Shown piece after piece: positions 16,101 through 24,441 of a DNA stretch of 39,775 bases. The notes beneath the pieces are model-generated. The model searched no databases, was not told where the DNA came from, and saw only the letters and a list, made by a program, of their open reading frames with translations. The DNA comes from Paenisporosarcina macmurdoensis (GTDB lineage: Bacteria; Bacillota; Bacilli; Bacillales_A; Planococcaceae), in assembly GCF_042658845.1 (NCBI RefSeq), contig NZ_JBHSRI010000022.1, positions 1 through 39,775 of the forward strand, written 5' to 3'. The position numbers were made by a program, and so were the translations under genes. How positions within the stretch are numbered: the first letter of the stretch is position 1; every line of letters begins with the position of its first letter.

Positions 16101-16544
16101 TTAATTGTTTAATATGACTTCAATTGGATAACCATCTGCTACTAGCTTATTACTAAATGTCCTGAACTTTTCATAAAGTGCTCCACAAGCATTTCTTACA
16201 GGTTCACTTATTGATGCCATCTCGCTCACCATGCTACTAAATGTATAGCCTGTAATCGTACCTTCTGTTTCTAAGTTCGTAATTAACTTTTGAATCATTG
16301 CATGTGTGGCTTCATGTGTTGACAGATGTTGTTGGAATATAGATTCAATATCCGTCGTAATCGCTTCATTTAAAGATTGTAGACAAGCGATTAATAATTC
16401 TTCCTTACCATTTGGAAAATGGTGATAGAGCGCACCTTTTGTCATATTACAAGCTTTCAATAGCTCATTTAGTCCTACACCTTTGTATCCTTTTTGCTGA
16501 AAGAGCTTTGTTGCTATTTCGACCATTAGCGATTTTGTATCCAT
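16101..16544 (-). CDS. TetR/AcrR family regulator, C-terminally truncated
   Basis: 147 residues from ATG 16544 (AGGAGG upstream), against about 185-190 for LmrA/YxaF-type relatives. The N-terminal helix-turn-helix is complete (ATKLFQQKGYKGVGLNELLK, then MTKGALYHHFPNGKEEL). The ligand-binding domain proceeds normally to SEPVRNACGALYEKFRTFSN but stops at GYPIEVILNN, where relatives continue for about 40 residues forming the last helices and dimer interface. DNA binding may persist, but dimerisation or effector response is probably lost. An AACCGGTT palindrome lies just upstream (16569-16576). The usual target, an adjacent oxidoreductase or efflux gene, is absent. Confidence 0.8.
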   Translation of the reverse strand: MDTKSLMVEIATKLFQQKGYKGVGLNELLKACNMTKGALYHHFPNGKEELLIACLQSLNEAITTDIESIFQQHLSTHEATHAMIQKLITNLETEGTITGYTFSSMVSEMASISEPVRNACGALYEKFRTFSNKLVADGYPIEVILNN

Positions 16545-16568
16545 TATTAAACATCCTCCTAACATACC

Positions 16569-16576
16569 AACCGGTT
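16569..16576. promoter_or_regulatory. Candidate TetR operator core AACCGGTT
   Basis: AACATACC-AACCGGTT lies between the probable promoter and the ribosome binding site of the TetR gene. An ACCGGT core flanked by TA-rich arms is typical for the LmrA/YxaF branch. Only the left arm is well formed, so the site may have decayed like its regulator. No gene was seen in the gap 16545-17022. Confidence 0.4.
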
Positions 16577-16779
16577 TTTTTCTGTAGCAAAATTTCGCAC
16601 TAGGATGTAAGTATTTTTTGTTCAATTACAAAAGTTGAGTTCACAATTTAGACATTAAAAGACTCCTTTATTTATATCCAGCTTAAGAAATATCACTTGA
16701 AATGAAACAAAACTAAAAGAGCACTGAACTCACTGAATTTGCAAATAGCTATTGGCGACATATTACTAAATGAAAAACA

Positions 16780-16824
16780 AATACACACACAAGAACCCCC
16801 AAAAGGGATTTTAGTGTGTGTATT
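16780..16824 (-). terminator. Terminator downstream of fbp
   Basis: AATACACACAC pairs with GTGTGTGTATT around a loop that itself contains CCCCCAAAAGGG. On the minus strand it is followed by TGTTTTTC. It is about 200 bp past the fbp stop. Confidence 0.6.
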
Positions 16825-17022
16825 ATTTGGGCTTAAATTCACATTGCAGTATGCAGACGCTTTCCGTTTCTCAACACTTCACTTCATACCCAAAGTTAAT
16901 GTTTCTTAAATTATTTTATATCGATCTTGGTAATATGCTAAAAATGAATCGAGATAAACTTTCGTAACCCCATATTCATTACATTGCTCTTTTTCATCTC
17001 AATTGAGGGAAAAGAACAGCTG

Positions 17023-18957
17023 TTACTTCATATAACGATGTTCCCTCAAACTATTCAAATTAGAGATTTCCTGTAATAATTCCTCGCCGGTATTCGTTTC
17101 TCTCACGTTTTTTCTCTCCAGTTCTTCGTCCACCAATCTTTTTACAGACAATACATCAGTTTCATTGCTTAAAACTTCTTCTTTTGAAATAAAAAGCTGA
17201 TGGGCGACCAGCTGCATGCCATAGGAATTGTACAATAGTGTGTATCCGGCTATCCCTGTTGTTGATTGATAAGCTTTGGAAAAACCGCCATCGATAACGA
17301 TCATCTTCCCATTCGCTTTAATCGGATTCTCTCCATCAATTTCTTTCACCGGTGTATGCCCATTGATAATCCGGCCAAGTTCGGGATTCAAATCAAATTC
17401 AGCGAGCATCTTACGGCATATTTCTTCATCTTCGCGTAAATAGTAATATGGATTTTTCTTTTCCTTATGCGTTTCTTTTTCTTTAATAAAGTATCGCTCA
17501 AAGGTGGTCATCTCTCTTTTTCCAAAGAGGGAGGAATTTTCTCCTGTCCATAGGTACCATACCATATCAGTCGCAAAGTCATCTGTCTCTTCGGGGTGGG
17601 CAAAGGCATAACGGAGATAACGCTCGAATACATCCAGCAACTCACGGCCGGCATACGATTTACCCTCAATCTCCATCTTCTTCATATTGCCGATTTCATC
17701 TAACGGAATACAGCCATGTATCAGTAAATTCCCGTTATATTTTAAATAAAGACTACCTTTTTTCATTAGAAAATTCATGTGTCTCGCCAGTTTTTCTGAA
17801 TGTTGGACAGAAAACAATAATTTATCCATCACTTGTTTTTCTTCTTCTAACAATTCTTCAGGCTGCACTGGATTGATCGTCGAAAAACAAATGTTTTCCA
17901 ACGGATACGTTTTTCCGTGAAGTGTTGCTTCGTTTTTGTCGTAGTTTATTTTCTCAAGCAAGAGTCGATCCGACATATCAAAGCACGGGCGTCTTTTGAT
18001 GATCGGGCTTTCCAGTTTAAACTGAATGATGGAAATGGCTTGATGAATTTTGGTAATTTGCAGCTGTTCTTGCTCGGTTAGTTTTTCATCTGAAATTCTC
18101 TTTGGGCGAAAAACTGGATTGTCGACATAGTATTTTTCTGCTAGGTTCAAAAGCGGCCTCAGATTTATTCCATATACATCTTCAATAATATCTAAATTAT
18201 TGTAACGAGCGCATATCCGGATGATATTCGCCAGACAAACCTTAGAACCGGCAAAAGCACCCAACCATAGGACATCGTGGTTCCCCCACTGAATATCTAC
18301 GGAATGATAATCGATGAGCGTATCGACAATTTTATGAGGATCAGGTCCTCGGTCATAAATATCCCCTACAACATGAAGATGATCCACAACCAATCGCTGG
18401 GTGGTATAAGCAAGGCCAATAATCAGTTTATCGGCTTGGCCAAGGGAAATAATTTTCTCGGCCATTTTTGCATAATAATCCTTCTTGTTTTCGAACTCGT
18501 CAGTCTTATACAATAACTCTTCAATAATGTAAACAAATTGTTTTGGCAAAGCTCTGCGTAATTTCGAACGTGTATACTTGGAAGAAGCATATGAGACAAG
18601 CTTCATCATACGCTCGATCATTTCTATGTACCATTCTTCCAATTCCTTTTTACTGCTAAAATTGCTTTTTATTAATTGTAATTTCTCTTCTGGATAATAA
18701 ACGAATGTCGCAAATTCATTTAGCTCTTTTTCATGCAATTCATCTTTGAAAAGGTCTCTTATTTTCACTTTTACATTTCCGGAACCATTCCGTAGTACAT
18801 GCTGAAAGGCCTGGTACTCGCCGTGTAAATCACTTACAAAATGTTCCGTTCCCTTAGGCAAATCCAGAATGGCTTCAAGATTAATGATTTCAGTGACCAC
18901 TTTTTCTTCACTGTCATATTTTTGCGCTAATAAATCTAAGTATTTTAAATTTAACAT
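17023..18957 (-). CDS. fbp: Fructose-1,6-bisphosphatase, class III (Firmicutes type)
   Basis: 644 residues, matching the roughly 640-670 of class III FBPases. The calcineurin-like metallophosphatase motifs are all present: SDLHGEY (Asp43, His45), GDIYDRGPD, WGNHDVLWLGA and INGHTPVK with IVIDGGFSK near the C-terminus. The enzyme removes the 1-phosphate of fructose 1,6-bisphosphate and is needed for gluconeogenic growth; Mn2+ dependence is known for the B. subtilis enzyme. The start ATG 18957 has AAGGGG 7-9 bp upstream. It is monocistronic. In the gap 18958-19300 no clear gene or regulatory element was recognised. Confidence 0.95.
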   Translation of the reverse strand: MLNLKYLDLLAQKYDSEEKVVTEIINLEAILDLPKGTEHFVSDLHGEYQAFQHVLRNGSGNVKVKIRDLFKDELHEKELNEFATFVYYPEEKLQLIKSNFSSKKELEEWYIEMIERMMKLVSYASSKYTRSKLRRALPKQFVYIIEELLYKTDEFENKKDYYAKMAEKIISLGQADKLIIGLAYTTQRLVVDHLHVVGDIYDRGPDPHKIVDTLIDYHSVDIQWGNHDVLWLGAFAGSKVCLANIIRICARYNNLDIIEDVYGINLRPLLNLAEKYYVDNPVFRPKRISDEKLTEQEQLQITKIHQAISIIQFKLESPIIKRRPCFDMSDRLLLEKINYDKNEATLHGKTYPLENICFSTINPVQPEELLEEEKQVMDKLLFSVQHSEKLARHMNFLMKKGSLYLKYNGNLLIHGCIPLDEIGNMKKMEIEGKSYAGRELLDVFERYLRYAFAHPEETDDFATDMVWYLWTGENSSLFGKREMTTFERYFIKEKETHKEKKNPYYYLREDEEICRKMLAEFDLNPELGRIINGHTPVKEIDGENPIKANGKMIVIDGGFSKAYQSTTGIAGYTLLYNSYGMQLVAHQLFISKEEVLSNETDVLSVKRLVDEELERKNVRETNTGEELLQEISNLNSLREHRYMK

Positions 18958-19301
18958 TAGGTATCCCCTTTTAATCGCTTTCTTTATTCTTCTGTATTTT
19001 GAAAACTTCTTATCTTCTTGTGCAAAAAATCACTCTTCAACTACCTATTCATCGTGTATTCCTACATTATCTAAATAGTCTGTAGTGGCGTAAGTTAGAC
19101 CTTCAATTATGTTTAATTATAACAGGAGAGTTCTATACGAGACTTATCCTAGAAAAATTTTATTATTTTATTTGAGTCAATTTCACAATTTATAAAGCCG
19201 GATGTATACACGATCATTTTAAAAACAGAGATTCTATGGATTTCCCTTATCCTATTACATAAAAAACACATTACGTATAACTCAACTTCTTTATTGAATG
19301 A

Positions 19302-19319
19302 TTGTTGCAAATGCAACAA
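19302..19319. promoter_or_regulatory. MarR-type operator, perfect palindrome
   Basis: TTGTTGCAAATGCAACAA is an 18-bp inverted repeat (8-bp arms, 2-bp centre), 70 bp before the start codon of the marR gene. TTGCAA at 19305 could double as a -35 element with TAAATT at 19328-19333 (17-bp spacing). Confidence 0.7.
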
Positions 19320-19349
19320 AATTGGTGTAAATTCAAAATATACTATCTT

Positions 19350-19367
19350 TTATTGCATTTACAACAA
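19350..19367. promoter_or_regulatory. Second MarR-type operator
   Basis: TTATTGCATTTACAACAA, read on the minus strand, matches the 19302-19319 palindrome at 16 of 18 positions. The centres are 48 bp apart, and this one ends 21 bp before the start codon. Two such sites flanking the promoter suggest autoregulation of the operon. Confidence 0.6.
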
Positions 19368-19388
19368 AAAAATACTGAGGAGTTTTTT

Positions 19389-19841
19389 ATGAAACAGATT
19401 CTGCGAGAAATCGGCATGATAGCAAGAGCATTGGATTCGATAAGCAATATAGAATTCAAAGAATTTGACCTTACTAAAGGGCAGTATTTGTACCTGGTAC
19501 GAATATGTGAAAACCCAGGAATCATTCAGGAACAGTTAGTGGAGATGATAAAAGTAGACCGATCCACAGCAACTCGTGCCATCCAAAAACTAGAAATAAA
19601 CGGCTTTATTGAGAAGAAAGAAGATCCAAACAACAAAAAAATTAAAAGACTCTTTCCAACGGAGAAAGGGAAATCTGTGTACCCTTTCATCAAAAGAGAA
19701 AATGATTATTCCAATGTCGTGGCATTAGAGGGATTTTCAGAAAATGAAGCAGAATCCACTTTCGATCTTCTGCAGCGAATCAGAAAAAACATCGAAAAAG
19801 ACTGGGAATTTGTAAAAAAGGGAAACAAGAGAAACTATTAA
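19389..19841 (+). CDS. MarR family transcriptional regulator
   Basis: 150 residues. The winged-helix domain is typical: LTKGQYLYLVRICENPG, then a recognition helix in VDRSTATRAIQKLE, and a wing EKKEDPNNKKIKRLFPTEKG. The start at 19389 is chosen because GAGGAG lies 6 bp upstream; an in-frame start further up would place both operators inside the coding region. It is the first gene of a marR-paiA-paiB operon (25-bp and 21-bp gaps), preceded by two copies of an 18-bp palindrome it probably binds. The effector is unknown; polyamines are conceivable from the neighbouring paiA. Confidence 0.88.
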   Translation: MKQILREIGMIARALDSISNIEFKEFDLTKGQYLYLVRICENPGIIQEQLVEMIKVDRSTATRAIQKLEINGFIEKKEDPNNKKIKRLFPTEKGKSVYPFIKRENDYSNVVALEGFSENEAESTFDLLQRIRKNIEKDWEFVKKGNKRNY

Positions 19842-19866
19842 TCAGATGAAGGAGCGACCTATTCAA

Positions 19867-20385
19867 ATGACGATGACTATAAAGAAGTGTACCCTTGAAG
19901 ATACACGTGAACTCCAAGAAATTAGTGTTGACACATTTAACGAGACATTTAAGGAACAGAATTCACCTGAACATCTTAATGCCTATTTGGAAAAGGCATT
20001 CAACTTGAAACAGTTAGAACAAGAAATAGCCAACTGTTCTTCACAATTCTTTTTTGTTTATTTTAATCATGAAGTCGCTGGATACCTGAAGGTTAATACC
20101 GATGACGCCAAGACGGAAGAAATGGGCGATGAATCACTTGAAATCGAGAGGATTTATATTAAAAAGAAATATCAAAAACATGGGCTTGGTAAGCATCTGT
20201 TAAATAAAGCGATCGAAATTGCGATGGAACAGAAGAAAAAGAAAATCTGGCTAGGCGTATGGGAGGAAAATGAAAATGCCATTGCGTTTTATCAGAAAAA
20301 GGGATTTGTCCAAACGGGCGCTCACTCTTTTTATATGGGAGATGACGAGCAAGTGGACTTGATCATGACCAAAACTCTCTACTAA
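19867..20385 (+). CDS. paiA: Spermidine/spermine N-acetyltransferase PaiA-like (GNAT)
   Basis: About 172 residues, as B. subtilis PaiA. Many stretches agree with that protein as I remember it: TFNETFKEQNSPEHL, SSQFFFVYF, EIERIYIKKKYQKHGLGKHL (the acetyl-CoA loop Q-K-H-G-L-G-K) and IWLGVWEENENAIAFY. PaiA acetylates spermidine/spermine and was found as a regulator of sporulation and protease genes together with PaiB. ATG 19867 is preferred for family length; an ATG at 19846 would add seven residues and contains the AAGGAG site. It lies between marR and paiB in one operon. Confidence 0.9.
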   Translation: MTMTIKKCTLEDTRELQEISVDTFNETFKEQNSPEHLNAYLEKAFNLKQLEQEIANCSSQFFFVYFNHEVAGYLKVNTDDAKTEEMGDESLEIERIYIKKKYQKHGLGKHLLNKAIEIAMEQKKKKIWLGVWEENENAIAFYQKKGFVQTGAHSFYMGDDEQVDLIMTKTLY

Positions 20386-20406
20386 TTTTTTGAAAGGTGG
20401 ATCATT

Positions 20407-21030
20407 ATGTATATTCCAAAATATTTTAAAGTCACAAATTTTGATGAAATTCAGGAATTTGTTCAAATGAATTCATTTGGAACTCTAATCACCACAAAAA
20501 AAGGGAAACCCATTGCTACCCACTTGCCTTTGCAGTTGATGAAAGAAGAAGATACTTACTTTATAACGGGGCATATGGCTTATGGGAATCCCCAGTGGAA
20601 GACCTTAGAAACCTGTGAGGATGTTCTGGTTACATTTCAAGGACCACACGCGTATATCTCTTCTTCCTGGTATGAAGAGGAAAATGTCCCGACATGGAAC
20701 TATCAAGCTGTCCATGTATATGGCACAGCTCACATTTTAGATGAAGAAGAGTTAAAACAGGACCTGACAAGGTTGCTGCAAAAATACGAGAAACACCGCG
20801 AGAACCCTGTTCTATGGGATAAACTCTCCACTTCGTTATTGGAAAAAGAGTTGAAAGGGATTGTTGGATTTAAGATACAGGTGGGTGAAATTCAGGCTGC
20901 CTATAAATTAAGCCAAAACCGAAATGAAACTGATTATGTGAATATCATTGAACAATTACAAAACGAAAAAAATCCAGATTCAAACAAGATAGCTGAATTG
21001 ATGCAAAAGAGATCGAAAAATCACCTGTAA
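20407..21030 (+). CDS. paiB: PaiB-type FMN-binding-fold negative regulator
   Basis: 207 residues, the normal PaiB length. The split-barrel flavin-reductase-like fold is recognisable from MYIPKYFKVTNFDEIQEF, HMAYGNPQWKTLE and the highly conserved GPHAYISSSWYEEENVPTWN. In B. subtilis the paiAB pair represses extracellular protease and sporulation genes; the biochemical action of PaiB is unclear. AAAGGTGG lies 6 bp before the ATG. Last gene of the operon, followed by a strong terminator. Presence of marR upstream differs from the simple paiAB arrangement. Confidence 0.92.
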   Translation: MYIPKYFKVTNFDEIQEFVQMNSFGTLITTKKGKPIATHLPLQLMKEEDTYFITGHMAYGNPQWKTLETCEDVLVTFQGPHAYISSSWYEEENVPTWNYQAVHVYGTAHILDEEELKQDLTRLLQKYEKHRENPVLWDKLSTSLLEKELKGIVGFKIQVGEIQAAYKLSQNRNETDYVNIIEQLQNEKNPDSNKIAELMQKRSKNHL

Positions 21031-21045
21031 GCCCATCTTGAAAAT

Positions 21046-21098
21046 AAAAAAAAGCTATCGTTTTGAAAATAATCATTTTCAAAATCACAGCTTTTTTT
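21046..21098. terminator. Terminator of the marR-paiA-paiB operon
   Basis: AAAAAAAGCT..TTTTGAAAAT, loop AATC, ATTTTCAAAA..AGCTTTTTTT: a long two-part stem with T tracts on both strands. Confidence 0.85.
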
Positions 21099-21270
21099 AT
21101 TGCATTGAGACATTGAGATGAAGAATTTAGAGTGATTTTTCATCTACCGATGTTTTAAACCCACATTAGGACCGTTCATAAAAATGCACCCTTCCCAGCA
21201 CTTCAAATCCAACTGAAAAAATAAAGAAAGAACATTCGCTTGTTTCCTTCACGCATTCCTCCAATTTCAT

Positions 21271-22698
21271 TTAATAGTTATTTACGCATCCAGAAATAGT
21301 TTCTTTTGACGTCTGAGGATGAGATTCATCTTCAGGATTCTTGTTAACAGAAATCCATTTCCCACGAGTGAACTGTATAGTTAAGACCACTGCTCTAAAA
21401 GCAATATCTATCCCGATTGCTATCCACACACCGAGAAGGCCCCATCCAAGTTGTAGTCCTAGTACATACACAAGTAATGTTCGAATCCCCCACATGCCGA
21501 CTGCTGTCAGATACATTGGGAACTTCGTATTATTTGCTCCTTGAAATGCGCCAGTAAGAATGAGTTGTAAAGCAAGGAATGGTTGGAAAACACCCGATAC
21601 TTTTAAGGAGGTTCCTATATTTTCAATTACCTCAGGATCATTCGTAAATATGCTGCCTACCAGGTCTCCTAAAGTAAAAAGCAGAACGCCTAGAATAGTC
21701 ATTAAACTAATACCAATCCCTGTGCAAAGGACTGCATATTTCTTTGCTTCGCATATGTTTCCGGCACCAATTTGCTGACCAACTAGAATGGTTGCAGCTG
21801 TCGCAAAACCGTAACCAATCATATACGAAAAGACCTCCACGTTTCCTGCAATTTGATGAGCAGCAAAAACATTTGTACCAAGTACGACAACGAATCCAAA
21901 GTAAACGATTTGACCAAGCCTCATGACTAGCCTTTCAGCGGCAGCAGGACCTCCGAGAGTTACTAATTCCCGTATATGTTGTTTATCTGGTTTCCAATAG
22001 TCCTTCCTAAAAGCAAGAACAGGAGAGCGCTTTATATAATAAAAGAGCGCGATGCTACCAATAATTCTTGAAACAACAGTTGCTATTGCAGCTCCTGCAA
22101 TGCCCATTTCGGGAATTATCCAGAACCCAAAAATTAAAATATAGTCCAACACACCGTTAACTATGTTAATTAAAATGCTAGCTTTCATTGGAGCACGTGT
22201 ATTACCAACTCCTCTTAAAACCGCACTTAGTACAAACATTAAAGACATAAATACAGAGGGAATTGCTACGATTTTAAAGTAAATAACACCTGCCTCTAGC
22301 ACATTATCTTCTATTCCCATCAACTTTAATAACGGTTCTGCAAAGAACATAGTTATAATCCCTGTCAATATGCCAAAAAAAATAGCTAATATTACCGATT
22401 GTTGGGCAATATGTCGGGCTTTTTCTGGCTGTTTCGCTCCAATAAAATTTGCAATCCGTACATTAACTGCAACCCCAATTGCCATAAACAACGCAAAATA
22501 AATGGCGAGCAAAGCATTCGTAACACCGACTGCTGAAACTTCAGCAAGACCAATTTTTGATACAAAGTAAGTATCAACAAATCCGAGAATCGTCTGAAAA
22601 AAGTTTTCTATCACTGCTGGCATTGCTAGCACTAAAATAATCTTAATTTTATCCTTTGTATTTTCTGGATTTGGTATAGTTACATCATTATTTTTCAC
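21271..22698 (-). CDS. MATE family multidrug/sodium-coupled efflux transporter
   Basis: 475 residues and twelve hydrophobic helices in two homologous halves. Typical MATE sequences are AMPAVIENFFQTILGFVDTY in helix 1, GVTNALLAIYFALFMAIG in helix 2, VLRGVGNTRAPM in the first half and its counterpart TGAFQGANNTKFPM in the second. The protein exports cationic compounds using a Na+ or H+ gradient. GTG start with GGAGG 6 bp upstream. Single gene. A piece of a second MATE protein survives at 27392-27493. Confidence 0.92.
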   Translation of the reverse strand: MKNNDVTIPNPENTKDKIKIILVLAMPAVIENFFQTILGFVDTYFVSKIGLAEVSAVGVTNALLAIYFALFMAIGVAVNVRIANFIGAKQPEKARHIAQQSVILAIFFGILTGIITMFFAEPLLKLMGIEDNVLEAGVIYFKIVAIPSVFMSLMFVLSAVLRGVGNTRAPMKASILINIVNGVLDYILIFGFWIIPEMGIAGAAIATVVSRIIGSIALFYYIKRSPVLAFRKDYWKPDKQHIRELVTLGGPAAAERLVMRLGQIVYFGFVVVLGTNVFAAHQIAGNVEVFSYMIGYGFATAATILVGQQIGAGNICEAKKYAVLCTGIGISLMTILGVLLFTLGDLVGSIFTNDPEVIENIGTSLKVSGVFQPFLALQLILTGAFQGANNTKFPMYLTAVGMWGIRTLLVYVLGLQLGWGLLGVWIAIGIDIAFRAVVLTIQFTRGKWISVNKNPEDESHPQTSKETISGCVNNY

Positions 22699-22837
22699 GA
22701 TAATCCTCCAATAATGTTAGTGTTCCCGTATACAAATTCCTTACTCGTTAGATTAGCGCAAAAATATTCACAAGATTTAATGTAGACTTTTTTTCGATTG
22801 ATTCTACTTCTTAAAATGGAATATCGATGATAAACAC

Positions 22838-22865
22838 AAAAACCCCCGAATAGGGGGTTTCTAAA
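22838..22865 (-). terminator. Terminator downstream of the copper-binding protein gene
   Basis: AAACCCCC-TATTC-GGGGGTTTTTGTGTTT as read on the minus strand: a short GC-rich stem followed by T residues. Confidence 0.65.
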
Positions 22866-23014
22866 AGTATCCACTATTGGGGGTTAGTTCAAGGATAAAA
22901 GTAGGTGGTTTTTATATTAAGATTATTAGATTTGAGCTTTTGGATATCCTTCAAAAATACACCATTTACCTTCTCTTAAGAAATCTCGTAATACCAGTGT
23001 ATTGGCTGTTTATG

Positions 23015-23359
23015 CTATGATGCCATTTGTCTGCACATTTCAGCACATGAACGACAAATCTTAGCACATTCTTGGCAATGATCGTCTTTGAATTTTTCGC
23101 ATTCAACTGCACAGGCTTCGCAAATTGATGCACAAAGTGCGCAAAGTGCTTTTGAATTTGCACTGTTTCTAGCCATGTATCCTGCTGCTTCAAAGCAAAT
23201 ATCGGCACAATCGTGTAAGTGTTGCAAACAGGCAATTCTTGCTTGAACATCTGGTTCCTGTAAGCAGGCCGTATTGCATTCTTCACATGCACGCGCACAG
23301 CGCAAACATTCTTCGATGCATTGATCCATCGTTGTTGGAGAAGTAGAAAGTATTCCCAT
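23015..23359 (-). CDS. Four-helix-bundle cysteine-rich copper-binding protein (Csp-like)
   Basis: 114 residues with 19 cysteines spaced mainly as CxxxC and CxxC along helices (EECLRCARACEECNTAC, LCALCASICEACAVEC, CQECAKICRSCAEMC). This is the pattern of Csp-type storage proteins, whose four-helix bundle core is lined by Cys and binds many Cu(I) ions. It has no signal peptide, so it resembles cytosolic Csp3 rather than exported forms. AAGGAG lies about 9 bp before the ATG. The metal cluster with the two-component system starts 700 bp away; the shared promoter box of those genes was not found here. Cu(I) is family knowledge, not proof. Confidence 0.9.
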   Translation of the reverse strand: MGILSTSPTTMDQCIEECLRCARACEECNTACLQEPDVQARIACLQHLHDCADICFEAAGYMARNSANSKALCALCASICEACAVECEKFKDDHCQECAKICRSCAEMCRQMAS

Positions 23360-23507
23360 TTTATCTAGCTCCTTAGAAAATTATTTGACCTAAATATTGT
23401 TTCCAACGAATTCACTTTCTATGCATCACCTTTGTTTTACCCTACTTTAAAACATTACTGCAGGTTGCTTTGGGAGTTCATTAACTGCCCATCATATGTT
23501 TGTTTTA

Positions 23508-23567
23508 TTACATTTGATTGCTCATTTCGTTCTCTAATATGTCATGTGATTTATCATGCTGGTTCAT
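23508..23567 (-). other. Very short ORF with good ribosome binding site in decayed locus
   Basis: GGGAGG lies 7 bp before an ATG that opens MNQHDKSHDILENEMSNQM and then a double stop. At 19 residues it may be the stump of a longer gene. It follows the 23611-23779 remnant on the same strand, with a 10-codon frame (MALFNREDEK) in between. Confidence 0.25.
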
Positions 23568-23610
23568 TTTTCATCCTCCCTATTAAACAATGCCATATCC
23601 ACTCCTCTTT

Positions 23611-23779
23611 AGGACGTGCATTGCCGTGTTCGTGCTGCCATCTCCATCCCTTGAAACATCGTTTAAATTGGTGAATCAGTAATTTCTTGGTACAACTCAG
23701 CAAATTTATTGGCTAGGACTTGCTCTCGAAAAAGTAGCTTCTTAAAGGCATGGATCATCATTTCCCGTTCTGAAAGCAT
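23611..23779 (-). pseudogene. Small helical protein interrupted by an internal stop
   Basis: GGAGGAG precedes ATG 23779. The frame reads MLSEREMMIHAFKKLLF then VLANKFAELYQEITDSPI, meets TAA at 23663-23665, and continues in the same frame with TMFQGMEMAARTR to a second stop at 23609-23611. The TAA is one change from CAA (Gln), and the continuation looks like the same helical protein, so this is probably a nonsense-mutated gene of about 55 or more codons. Family not recognised; the neighbouring remnant suggests a spore- or membrane-related operon. Confidence 0.5.
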
Positions 23780-23801
23780 GATGTTGTTCTCCTCCCTGTA
23801 T

Positions 23802-23963
23802 TTACTGAAAGTTTTTAACTGAATAATAGAATTCCCCATCTGGACTAATGGTTGCTAAATACATATCTTTGATGCTCATCATTTCTCTTTTCTGTAACTG
23901 GTTTTCTAGCCATGCTTTGGTCTGACCTAATAAATGAATATATAGCACAAAAACGAAAGTTAC
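23802..23963 (-). pseudogene. C-terminal remnant resembling DUF421 (YetF-like) membrane protein
   Basis: 54 codons without a start, opening after a TAA. They begin with a hydrophobic VTFVFVLYIHLLG and continue with WLENQLQKREM, SIKDMYLATISPDGEFYYS and a stop at 23802-23804. The latter resembles the small C-terminal cytoplasmic domain of DUF421/YetF proteins (a QL-R segment, a D-V-x-x-A strand, then DG/NG). DUF421 genes often lie in spoVA-type spore membrane operons, so the decayed neighbour at 23611-23779 may have belonged to one. That link is inference. The rest of 23360-24010 holds nothing clear. Confidence 0.4.
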
Positions 23964-24020
23964 TTATCGCGATTAAACCTATGGTCATAATATAACTATC
24001 GTCTTTTCACTTTTTTCCGA

Positions 24021-24050
24021 AAAAAAATAGAAGGCCGGAATGCCGACCCC
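24021..24050 (-). terminator. Terminator of the SHOCT/Met-rich operon
   Basis: On the minus strand GGTCGG-CATT-CCGGCC is followed by TTCTATTTTTTTT, about 25 bp past the stop of the Met-rich protein gene. Confidence 0.8.
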
Positions 24051-24072
24051 CTACCTAAATACTATTTAATAA

Positions 24073-24426
24073 TTAGTTTCCCATCATTCCTTTAAAATTG
24101 TTGCTATTAGCTGAACCCCCAGTGCCATGCATTTCTTTATAGAGTTCCTCCAATTGCTGATTGTTTAAATCAGGATGCATTTTCTTCATGAATGGTTTCA
24201 TCTGGCCAAAATTCACATTTCCACTTTCCATGAATTTTTGCATATCCTCGAAATTTTCCGATTTCATCATTTCATTCATATTTTCCATACTCATCCCATT
24301 ATGTTGCATAAAGGTTTCTGGATTTTCAACATTTCCTTTTGCAGATACTGATGTCATATAAAGACCAGTTCCGCCTCCTATGATGAGGACTGCCGCTAAT
24401 ACTCCACTAACTATAGTCTTTTTCAT
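24073..24426 (-). CDS. Secreted methionine-rich small protein (putative metal binder)
   Basis: 117 residues. A signal peptide (KK-charged start, hydrophobic core, SVSAK cleavage region near 29-30) is followed by a helical mature part with 14 Met in about 88 residues, many as MxxM or MM (GMSMENMNEMM, FMKKMHPD, KGMMGN). Met clusters of this kind bind Cu(I) or Ag(I) in periplasmic and surface proteins. No cysteines are present. It is the second gene of an operon behind the SHOCT protein (15-bp gap), with AAGGAG before the ATG. It is probably controlled by the neighbouring two-component system through the box at 24736-24768. Family name unknown to me. Confidence 0.72.
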   Translation of the reverse strand: MKKTIVSGVLAAVLIIGGGTGLYMTSVSAKGNVENPETFMQHNGMSMENMNEMMKSENFEDMQKFMESGNVNFGQMKPFMKKMHPDLNNQQLEELYKEMHGTGGSANSNNFKGMMGN

Positions 24427-24441
24427 TAGTTCTCTCTCCTT

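Noticed and set aside
18958..19300. Possible gene or riboswitch between fbp and marR
   Set aside because: Only short open frames and no conserved stem architecture could be found by eye.
22966..23298. 110-codon minus-strand ORF overlapping the copper-binding protein gene
   Set aside because: It runs in another frame of the same strand; the 19-cysteine frame matches the Csp pattern and has the ribosome binding site.
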